A stretch of DNA of 5,189 nt, taken from Planctomycetota bacterium (GTDB lineage: Bacteria; Planctomycetota; Phycisphaerae; UBA1845; Fen-1342). Position 1 is the stretch's first letter. Each line of letters starts with the position of its first letter. A program made the position numbers and the translations under genes. Positions 1 to 5,189 of the stretch are shown piece by piece. The notes beneath the pieces were generated by a model. That model worked only from the letters and a program-made list of their open reading frames with translations. It did no database searches and had not been told where the DNA came from. The stretch covers positions 1-5,189 of the forward strand of contig JAUWXH010000191.1 of assembly GCA_030616465.1 (NCBI GenBank), given 5' to 3'.

Positions 1-61
1 CGCCTGCTCGTGCGGCAGGGCCTTCCATCGCAACTAAGAATGGACGCAAGAAGGGAGCACA

Positions 62-1573
62 ATGAGTCGTTTTAGTTGTACTCACCTGCTGTGCGGTTTC
101 ACGAGGTTGCACCTGGCACGCTGTCTCGCGGTCAGCTTTAGTGTGATGGCGCTGCTCATGGGCGTCTGTGCTGAGGCAATGGCCGATCGGCCCCCAGCGG
201 CTGACAACAGCACGCTAATCTACTTCCCGCCGATCGGGGGGCCGCAAGAGATCGGCGACTGCACGTGTTGGTCGTCGGCCTACTACTACAACACGTACAC
301 GCAGGCGCGCGACGAGGGGCTGGACGCATCGACCGGTGACCCTAACGTGATTTGCAGCCCGCGGTTTCTGTTCGCGCTCATTGCCCAGGGGTGGTGGGGC
401 GCCGAGTGCACCGAGCATGCCATGGCGCGCCTCGCCGACGTCGGTTGTGCGCCGGTCTCGAAGCATTCGATGTCGGCGCCCTGGACGCAGTGGCCAACCG
501 AGGCGGCGTGGGTCGCGGCGCTCAAGAACCGCACGCGCAGACTCCACAAGATCCGGGCCGACGACGAGGTGGGGCTCGAGGCGATCAAGCAGCACATCGC
601 CGACGGCGGCCTGGTGGTCACGCGCGCGGACTTCCTTTCCAACTACGGAAACTATGGTGCCAGCGCCAGCGGGCCCGGAATTCACAACCGCGTCATGTAC
701 AGGCGAGACGGCTGGCACTATCTCCGGCATTCAATATGCGTCGTCGCCTACGACGACAATCGCTCCTACTGGGACGATCGCGACGGGCAGACGCACTACG
801 GCGCGTTCCTGATCGTCAACAGCGAGGGGCCCGACTGGGGCTGGTACAACAGCACCGAGACGGGCGACAAAGGCTTCATCTGGATCGCCTACACGATGTT
901 CCTCGAAAGCGAGTTCGGCTGGTACGATTATGACTTGCCGGTCAGCCCTTGCTTCGACAACGCGCCTTACCCGGAGGTGTACTACCACGACGACCGGCCG
1001 GACTACCGGCCCACGCTCTACGCGGTCGCCGGGATCAATCACAACGCGCGGAACCTGCTGACCTTCTCCGGTGGTGTCGGGCCAACGGACGCGCCGGAGT
1101 TCACGGGGCCCGAGGCCATCGAGCAAACCGACGAGGGCGCGATCCCGATCGATGACCGCCGCCGCGCCGCCGTTGACCTGACGGACGGCGCCGGCCTCAT
1201 CCCGCCCGGCGCGACGAAGAACGTGTTTATCTCCCTCGGCGTGGATGCCTCGGCCTGGGAAGAGGCGACCATCACGAGCGTCGATTTCTACTGCGACTTC
1301 GACGGCGATCGCGTTTACACGAATGTGCCGGCGACGGGTTTGCCCGTGACGGTCTGGCCGGGCACGACGGGATATGTAAGCGCTAGCGTGACCAATCCGC
1401 TTCCCGGCGACCTCGACGGCGACGGCTGTGTTGGCCACGCCGACCTGGGCATCCTGCTAGCCGACTGGGGCTGCACCACTGGCGATTGCTCCGGCGACTG
1501 CGACGGCGACGGTGACACCGACCACGCCGACCTGGGCATTCTGCTGGCCCACTGGGGCGAGGGGTGCGAGTAG
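62..1573 (+). CDS. Secreted papain-like (C1A-type) cysteine protease with C-terminal dockerin repeats
   Basis: 503 aa. The ATG at 62 follows AGGGAG (52-57) by 4 bases. Seen: a long basic N-region, a hydrophobic stretch around residues 22-37 and a signal-peptidase site A-M-A/D after residue 41, so export is likely. Residues about 50-290 resemble papain-family peptidases: Q62 (oxyanion-hole Gln), a Cys pair C67-T-C69-W70, then a CSPRFLF segment (98-104), H223 (RHSICVVAY) and N253 (VNSEG, then DWGW), with a GFIWIAY strand at 271-277 matching papain's GYIRI region. C67 fits the bacterial GSCxxWA pattern and C69 fits papain's C-W; either could be the nucleophile. Residues about 315-445 look like a beta-rich domain I cannot name. 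Residues 449-499 hold two dockerin-type EF-hand-like repeats. Inference: exported protease or protease-fold protein, attached or sorted through its C-terminus. Loss of activity cannot be excluded, because NSWG is NSEG here. The gene stands alone and converges on the next one. Confidence 0.85.
   Translation: MSRFSCTHLLCGFTRLHLARCLAVSFSVMALLMGVCAEAMADRPPAADNSTLIYFPPIGGPQEIGDCTCWSSAYYYNTYTQARDEGLDASTGDPNVICSPRFLFALIAQGWWGAECTEHAMARLADVGCAPVSKHSMSAPWTQWPTEAAWVAALKNRTRRLHKIRADDEVGLEAIKQHIADGGLVVTRADFLSNYGNYGASASGPGIHNRVMYRRDGWHYLRHSICVVAYDDNRSYWDDRDGQTHYGAFLIVNSEGPDWGWYNSTETGDKGFIWIAYTMFLESEFGWYDYDLPVSPCFDNAPYPEVYYHDDRPDYRPTLYAVAGINHNARNLLTFSGGVGPTDAPEFTGPEAIEQTDEGAIPIDDRRRAAVDLTDGAGLIPPGATKNVFISLGVDASAWEEATITSVDFYCDFDGDRVYTNVPATGLPVTVWPGTTGYVSASVTNPLPGDLDGDGCVGHADLGILLADWGCTTGDCSGDCDGDGDTDHADLGILLAHWGEGCE
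1406..1558 (+). repeat. Two 66-bp dockerin-like coding repeats in the protease gene
   Basis: Repeat 1 is 1406-1471 (residues 449-470) and repeat 2 is 1493-1558 (residues 478-499), separated by 21 bp. By eye they differ at about 13 of 66 bases and at 5 of 22 residues, so they look like an internal duplication. Each starts with a calcium-loop pattern followed by the helix ADLGILLAxWG. Loop positions 1, 3, 5 and 12 are Asp in both (D450, D452, D454, D461; D479, D481, D483, D490). Position 9 is Asp only in repeat 2 (D487) and Gly in repeat 1 (G458). This matches type I dockerin organisation. In planctomycetes such C-termini are common without a known cellulosome. Confidence 0.85.
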
Positions 1574-1624
1574 GCGACTGCTGATCACACATCGGGTCCG
1601 CGACTCGGTGGCAGCTTGGCCTCT

Positions 1625-2728
1625 TTAACGACCCGAGCCAAGCGTGAGGGGCAGAGCGTCGCCGCAGCTCTCGCAGTAGGGCAGCAGGCTGTGTCGGATC
1701 GCGTCGCACTTGGCGCAGGTTTCGAAGAGACGCTCGCCGCAGGCGGGGCAACTGTAGGGCCGCGGCTGGACCTCTTCGTCGGCCGCAGAGACGGCCGGGA
1801 CCGCTGCCGCCTTGCCGAACCGCACGACACGGCCGTGCCGGCCGCCACGGATGGCGTAGCCGCATACCGGACAACGCCCGCGGTGATAGGCTTCGCGGTT
1901 TTGTTTCAATAGACGCCCCGACCCCGGTGACGTAGCGGAGCGGATCAACTGAATCAGGAAGGCCAGCACGACCGCGATGCCGGCACCGACGGCGATATAG
2001 CGGAACCACTCCTGCGGGAAATACTCGTGCATCACCACGCCCACGCGCCAGAACGCGGCCACCAGAAACGCGAGCAGGATGGGGGCGTACGCGCTGCCGC
2101 GCCATCGCAGCACTACCCAGGCGGCTGCCAGTAACAGCGGTACAACGACGCCTAGCTTCAGCGCCGCGATCCTCAGGCGATGATCCCGTGACTGCTGCTC
2201 GAACGCGTCGCGCGCCGGCTGACTCTGTTCGGTCCGGCGGCGTTGGAGCGCTGTGATCTGCCCCTCGGCCGTGCGCAGTCGTTCGCTGAGTCGGGCAATC
2301 TGCTCGTTTGCGGCCTGGAACTCCTGCTGCTTGTCCAGAAAGAGCTTTTCACTTTCGGCCAGCGCCTGCTGCTCCTCGTTGCTCGGTTTGACGGCCTGCT
2401 CCAGATTGAGCCGGTGCAACGCGATGAGCTGGTCCATCGCCGCCTTGGACTCTTCCATGCTCTGTTGCAAGATCTGCTGGATCTCGCGCTGGTTGGCGAT
2501 CTGCGTGCTGAGCGACTCCGTCTCCTCGCGCAGCGTCTCCAGCTCACCCAGCAAGGCTTGTTCGACGAACTGCTTCTCGATCTCGTCGTACCGGGGCCCG
2601 GGCCGCTTACCGATATCCCGGACGACGAAGCCGAGCAGCCAGAAGCACAGCACCGTCAGCCACGCGCTGAGAAACCAGACGAGAAAGCGATGGCGCCGTG
2701 GCCCTTTTGGGCTTGCCGGTCTGCTCAC
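1625..2728 (-). CDS. Four-helix membrane protein with coiled coil and cytoplasmic double zinc ribbon
   Basis: 367 aa from the GTG at 2728. I prefer this start because GGAG (2736-2739) lies 7 bases upstream. The frame stays open to a GTG at 2815, but that codon abuts the tRNA 3' end and has no ribosome site. Seen, numbering from GTG 2728: basic N-terminus (PKGPRRHR), TM1 about 15-37, a long Glu/Gln/Arg-rich heptad-like coiled coil about 47-186, TM2 190-208, TM3 213-233, TM4 243-262, then a basic linker and four CxxC pairs (C286/C289, C327/C330, C338/C341, C352/C355). The last two pairs are spaced CxxC-x10-CxxC, as in double zinc ribbons; the first two are 37 residues apart. The positive-inside rule places the N-terminus and zinc ribbons in the cytoplasm and the coiled coil outside. 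I recognise no named family. Inference: membrane sensor, scaffold or envelope-spanning factor; function unknown. Confidence 0.85.
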   Translation of the reverse strand: MSRPASPKGPRRHRFLVWFLSAWLTVLCFWLLGFVVRDIGKRPGPRYDEIEKQFVEQALLGELETLREETESLSTQIANQREIQQILQQSMEESKAAMDQLIALHRLNLEQAVKPSNEEQQALAESEKLFLDKQQEFQAANEQIARLSERLRTAEGQITALQRRRTEQSQPARDAFEQQSRDHRLRIAALKLGVVVPLLLAAAWVVLRWRGSAYAPILLAFLVAAFWRVGVVMHEYFPQEWFRYIAVGAGIAVVLAFLIQLIRSATSPGSGRLLKQNREAYHRGRCPVCGYAIRGGRHGRVVRFGKAAAVPAVSAADEEVQPRPYSCPACGERLFETCAKCDAIRHSLLPYCESCGDALPLTLGSGR

Positions 2729-2735
2729 GACTTCG

Positions 2736-2739
2736 CTCC
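2736..2739 (-). promoter_or_regulatory. Ribosome binding site that decides the zinc-ribbon gene start
   Basis: On the minus strand GGAG is followed by 7 bases and then the GTG at 2728-2726. It is the only good Shine-Dalgarno match near any candidate start of this gene. It supports a 367-residue protein over the 396-residue reading that begins directly at the tRNA end. Confidence 0.6.
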
Positions 2740-2815
2740 AATGGGCCGGTGGGGGCCCTGCTACCCGGACAGCAACAAAGCCGGAAAGGTCCCCCAAAAC
2801 GCCCCTTCCGACCAC

Positions 2816-2888
2816 TGCCCCGCCAAGGACTCGAACCTTGAACCTGCGGATTAAGAGTCCGCTGCTCTGCCAGTTGAGCTAGCGAGGC
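2816..2888 (-). tRNA. tRNA-Lys (anticodon CTT)
   Basis: 73 nt, folded by eye into a full cloverleaf. The acceptor strands GCCTCGC and GCGGGGC pair over 7 bp with one G-U wobble at pair 4-69. The D stem is GCTC/GAGC. The anticodon stem is GCGGA/TCCGC with loop CTCTTAA, giving anticodon CTT (2853-2855), which reads Lys AAG codons. The variable loop has 5 nt, the T stem is CAAGG/CCTTG with loop TTCGAGT, and the discriminator base is A at 2816. The next bases are GTG, so the CCA end is not encoded and must be added by tRNA nucleotidyltransferase. The gene sits upstream of, and codirectional with, the zinc-ribbon membrane protein gene; no clear intrinsic terminator separates them. Confidence 0.97.
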
Positions 2889-2924
2889 GCTCATGAGCCT
2901 GAAGCAATCGGCTCCGAGGTGTCG

Positions 2925-2952
2925 ATATTAGCGTACGTCCGGCGACCGGCAA
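2925..2952 (-). promoter_or_regulatory. Candidate sigma-70-type promoter for tRNA-Lys
   Basis: On the minus strand a -35-like TTGCCG (2952-2947) and a -10-like TAATAT (2930-2925) are separated by 16 bp. Each matches 4 of 6 consensus bases. Transcription would start near 2918 and give a 5' leader of about 30 nt before the tRNA. It is the only AT-rich spot in this GC-rich gap, and it fits the tRNA direction. Planctomycete promoters are less well defined than those of E. coli, so this is a plausible call only. Confidence 0.4.
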
Positions 2953-2995
2953 GGGACTTTTTGCCCGATTGACTTGGCGTACTGCGGCGGCCTCC

Positions 2996-3808
2996 ATGAG
3001 TAACGCAGCTCAGCCCATCGTCAGCATCGTCATCGCCACCTATCGACGGTTGGCCCGGCTGAAACACTGCCTCGACCAGGTCGCCCGCACCGTGCACGTG
3101 CCGCACGAGCTCGTGGTCGTGGACGGCGGAAGCGACGACGGCACGCCGGAGTGGCTGGCGACGCAGCCGAACGTCCGCCTGCACGTCGAGCAGCCGCGTG
3201 GCGGTTGCTGCCGGGCTTATAACATCGGGTTTCAGATGGCTTGCGGGCGCTACGTGATGTGGCTGAACGACGACGCGTACCCGCTGCCGGGGGCGGTCGA
3301 AAACGCGCTGAGGCTGCTCGAGCGTGATGATATGCATGACGTCGGGCTGGCCGCCTTCTACCACACGCATCCCGACCCGTGGAACGAGCTCCACGCCGTC
3401 GAGCACCAGGGCCGGCGCTACAGCGTCCTCCACGTCCGCGGCTATCCGTATGCCAACTTCGGCCTGCTGCGACGCACGCTGCTCGAGCGGGTCGGCTACC
3501 TGGATGAGGGTTACCACTTTTGCGCGTGGGACCCCGACCTGTCGCTGAAAGTCCAGCGCGAGGCCGGCTTGAAGGTGCTCGGCGTGCCCGACGCGCTGGT
3601 CTACCACGAAGAGCACGTGGACGAGCGGAAAGAGCACGACGCCGGCGACGTCCGCGCCCGCGACAACGAACGTTTGTTCGCCAAGTGGTCGCTGCCACCG
3701 AAGGGCGGCTTCCCCGATCCTCGTCCGGCGTACCTCGAGTTGCTCCGCTCGCGCGGGCTGATCGGGCAGGTCACAGCCGGCACAGCCCTGCCACGCGTAT
3801 GTCTTTAG
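2996..3808 (+). CDS. Family 2 glycosyltransferase (GT-A fold)
   Basis: 270 aa from the ATG at 2996. A TTG at 2969 would add nine residues with no family likeness, so I prefer the ATG, although its ribosome site is weak (GGCGG at 2986-2990). Seen, numbering from ATG 2996: the opening strand IVSIVIATYRR (about 8-18), the nucleotide-binding VDGGSDDGTP (42-51), a DxD-equivalent WLNDDAYPLPGA (89-100) for metal and sugar-nucleotide binding, the acceptor-side motif WDPDLSLKVQ (178-187), whose Asp residues probably supply the catalytic base, and VYHEEH (202-207). These are the ordered motifs of GT2 enzymes, which transfer a sugar from a nucleotide donor to a glycan, lipid or protein. There is no membrane segment, so it is probably cytosolic or peripheral. 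Donor and acceptor are not predictable, and no other glycan gene is in view. It diverges from tRNA-Lys and its stop overlaps that of acpS. Confidence 0.92.
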   Translation: MSNAAQPIVSIVIATYRRLARLKHCLDQVARTVHVPHELVVVDGGSDDGTPEWLATQPNVRLHVEQPRGGCCRAYNIGFQMACGRYVMWLNDDAYPLPGAVENALRLLERDDMHDVGLAAFYHTHPDPWNELHAVEHQGRRYSVLHVRGYPYANFGLLRRTLLERVGYLDEGYHFCAWDPDLSLKVQREAGLKVLGVPDALVYHEEHVDERKEHDAGDVRARDNERLFAKWSLPPKGGFPDPRPAYLELLRSRGLIGQVTAGTALPRVCL

Positions 3809-4197
3809 CCGGTAATGCCTGAGATGGCGATTGCCGAAGCCACCGCGCATTCTCTCGTGTGGGAGATCGAGATCAGGATTTGCCCGATTCCGAGGCGGGC
3901 AGCCAGCTCGGCCGATTTGCCGGTCAGCGTGACCTGCGGCCGTCCGAGGGGGTCCGGCAGGATCTCGATGTCCGTCCAGCGGATTCCGCCGCGCCACCCC
4001 GTCCCCAACGCTTTCAGCACCGACTCCTTGGCCGCGAAACGCCCGCTGAGGCGTTCGGCCGGCGTGCGGCTGTCGAGGCAATATACCCGCTCCGCCTCGG
4101 TGAAGACGCGTCGCAGGAAGTAGTCGCCGTGCTCTTTCCACACGCGTTTGACACGCTCGCACTGCACGATGTCGATGCCGTGGGAAACTAAGCTCAT
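3805..4197 (-). CDS. acpS: Holo-[acyl-carrier-protein] synthase
   Basis: 130 aa, the usual length for AcpS. The enzyme moves the 4'-phosphopantetheine arm of coenzyme A onto a conserved serine of apo-ACP, which makes ACP active for fatty acid synthesis in the cytoplasm. Seen: GIDIVQCER (7-15) with metal-ligand D9; the signature GRFAAKESVLKALGTG (52-67) with metal-ligand E58 and K57; and the C-terminal SISHT (110-114) with H113. All key AcpS residues are present, so it should be active as the family's usual trimer. The ATG at 4197 puts GIDIV at the normal position, but no Shine-Dalgarno sequence precedes it. It starts 22 bp after the stop of the upstream codirectional gene, so cotranscription is likely. 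Its stop codon overlaps that of the converging glycosyltransferase. Confidence 0.97.
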   Translation of the reverse strand: MSLVSHGIDIVQCERVKRVWKEHGDYFLRRVFTEAERVYCLDSRTPAERLSGRFAAKESVLKALGTGWRGGIRWTDIEILPDPLGRPQVTLTGKSAELAARLGIGQILISISHTRECAVASAIAISGITG

Positions 4198-4219
4198 GGT
4201 TTGTTCGACATCGGTCGCT

Positions 4220-5189
4220 CTATGGTCCGTCGCTCGGATGTGGGTCGGCGGTCGGGGGCAGCGGCGACTTAATCTCCCCGGGGACGGCGTTCCGCCGCTG
4301 GGCGCTGGTCGGCAGCCGTTCCAGCCGCTTTTTCAACTGCCGAAACAGACGCGCCAGCGCCGCGTTGTGCCGGGCGACCTGCGTTTGCAAGGCGGACTGT
4401 GTCTTGTCATCGGCGGCCTTGGCGAGTCGATGCTGGAGCACCTTGACCTGTCCGGCGTGCCGCTTGTCCAGTCGGTCGCTGCGGGCCTTGACGTCGCGGT
4501 AGATCAGCCAGGCCCGTTGCTGCTGGGCATCGTCAAGCCTGTATTTGCGGATGAAGGCGCGCACGTAACGGGCCCAACGGTCGTCAGCTCCCTTTACGGC
4601 ACCGCGTGCCTCACGCCGGTCCCGGTTCACCTCTGTCGGCTGCGAGGCCGTCGGCTTGGCGACGTCCCGGTCCCGACCGCCGGGCGGGGCCGGTGCAATC
4701 GGGGGCGACTCTGGCCGGGACCCCGAGGCGCCACCCTGGTCGCCGGTGGCGCGCCCCATTGCGGCGCGGGCTTCATCCGCCTCGGCAACTTTCCCGCTAG
4801 CCCGCGCCTCGCCCGCCAGTTGAATCGGATCATCCTCGATGCCCCAGTCGCTTGGCTGCCATTCCCCACGCGCCCAACGCTCACTCAGCTCATCGATTCG
4901 GTTCATGCGGCGATTGGCGGCGTCCACGTCGCGCTGCACGATCGCCTGCTGCTCCGGATCCAGCTCCTGCATGAACTGCTTACTCGCCTCGTTCAGGGCC
5001 CGTTGACTGTCCTCGAACACCGGCGCCGCCAACTCTACCCAACGGGCCACCTGCTCGGACGTGATCGCCTCTCGCGCCGCCCGCGTCTGAATCGCTTCGC
5101 CCGCGTATTGCAGGATGCGGCCCGCGTGGCGCGTGAAAATTGCGTTGCTCTCGCGCATGACAGTGTACCGGAGGATACGCTCCTGCCGC
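4220..5189 (-). CDS. Charged helical protein of unknown function (5' end probably outside window)
   Basis: The first ATG in view is at 5158 and would give 312 aa. No ribosome site precedes it, and the frame stays open for ten more codons to the edge with a similar charged sequence, so the true start probably lies beyond 5189. Seen, numbering from ATG 5158: a helical, Glu/Arg/Gln-rich part (about 1-105) ending in ERWARGEWQPSDW; a Pro/Gly/Ala-rich low-complexity linker (about 135-190); a second helical part (about 193-288) starting DDRWARYVRAFIRKYRLDD and ending RLPTSAQRR; and a proline-rich tail. In the visible part there is no signal peptide, membrane helix or catalytic motif. I do not recognise a named family. 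The helix-linker-helix plan suggests an envelope or scaffold-like protein, but this is a guess. The gene lies 22 bp upstream of acpS on the same strand and is likely cotranscribed with it. Confidence 0.75.
   Translation of the reverse strand, partial: RQERILRYTVMRESNAIFTRHAGRILQYAGEAIQTRAAREAITSEQVARWVELAAPVFEDSQRALNEASKQFMQELDPEQQAIVQRDVDAANRRMNRIDELSERWARGEWQPSDWGIEDDPIQLAGEARASGKVAEADEARAAMGRATGDQGGASGSRPESPPIAPAPPGGRDRDVAKPTASQPTEVNRDRREARGAVKGADDRWARYVRAFIRKYRLDDAQQQRAWLIYRDVKARSDRLDKRHAGQVKVLQHRLAKAADDKTQSALQTQVARHNAALARLFRQLKKRLERLPTSAQRRNAVPGEIKSPLPPTADPHPSDGP

Noticed and set aside
1..37. Possible C-terminal end of an upstream plus-strand gene (frame ending ACSCGRAFHRN, stop TAA at 35-37)
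   Set aside because: Only 11 codons are visible and other frames are also open, so it cannot be told from chance.
215..1438. Two end-to-end minus-strand open frames (215-730 and 731-1438) beneath the protease gene
   Set aside because: The plus strand has a signal peptide, papain-type motifs and dockerin repeats with a ribosome site. The antisense frames have biased Arg/Val composition and no motif.
1574..1624. Possible bidirectional terminator between the convergent protease and zinc-ribbon genes
   Set aside because: I found only a repeated GCGACT and very short complementary segments, with no stable stem followed by a T run.
2243..2882. Two plus-strand open frames of about 200 codons over the coiled-coil region
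   Set aside because: They are complements of the coiled-coil codons (Leu/Ser/Cys-rich antisense of Glu/Gln) and run into the tRNA. The minus-strand product has a coherent topology and zinc motifs.
2816..2888. tRNA-Lys as an integration site for a mobile element
   Set aside because: No second copy of the tRNA 3' end was seen in the window, and no integrase, phage or transposase gene is present.
2607..2894. A 95-codon minus-strand frame whose start reads SLAQLAEQRTLNPQVQGSSP
   Set aside because: This is the familiar false translation of a tRNA gene, here tRNA-Lys, continuing into the wrong frame of the zinc-ribbon gene.
2891..4162. A 423-codon minus-strand open frame antisense to the glycosyltransferase and overlapping acpS in another frame
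   Set aside because: It covers two genes with clear family motifs, and its translation is Arg/Val-rich without recognisable domains. Long shadow frames like this are expected in high-GC DNA.

Overview
The window looks like chromosomal DNA of a high-GC planctomycete, most likely of the Phycisphaerae type. The main clue is the C-terminus of the first gene. It carries two dockerin-like calcium repeats of the DLDGDG...ADLGILLADWG form, which are very common at the ends of secreted planctomycete proteins. Two further predicted proteins (a coiled-coil/zinc-ribbon membrane protein and a charged helical protein) have a similar flavour. The taxonomic call is inference; no ribosomal RNA or marker gene is present.

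Layout. A secreted papain-like (C1A-type) protease with a C-terminal dockerin pair reads rightward (62-1573). It converges, across a 51-bp gap, on a leftward gene for a four-helix membrane protein with a long coiled coil and cytoplasmic zinc ribbons (1625-2728, start revised from the longest possible frame). Just upstream of that gene, on the same strand, lies a tRNA-Lys(CTT) gene (2816-2888) with a plausible promoter at 2925-2952. Diverging from the tRNA, a family 2 glycosyltransferase reads rightward (2996-3808). Its stop codon overlaps that of the leftward holo-ACP synthase gene acpS (3805-4197). acpS follows, with a 22-bp gap, a leftward gene for a charged helical protein (4220 to the right edge) that probably begins outside the window.

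How they fit together. The likely transcription units are: the protease alone or with something upstream; tRNA-Lys with or without the zinc-ribbon gene; the glycosyltransferase alone; and helical protein plus acpS. There is no obvious shared pathway. acpS (activation of acyl carrier protein) and tRNA-Lys are housekeeping genes, while the protease is an exported accessory protein. I see no mobile element, CRISPR array, phage gene or defence system, and no strong case for a new multi-gene system. The points most worth a second look are the unusual catalytic-site and dockerin details of the protease, the architecture of the membrane zinc-ribbon protein, and the tRNA/mRNA junction. No stretch longer than about 110 bases lacks a gene.
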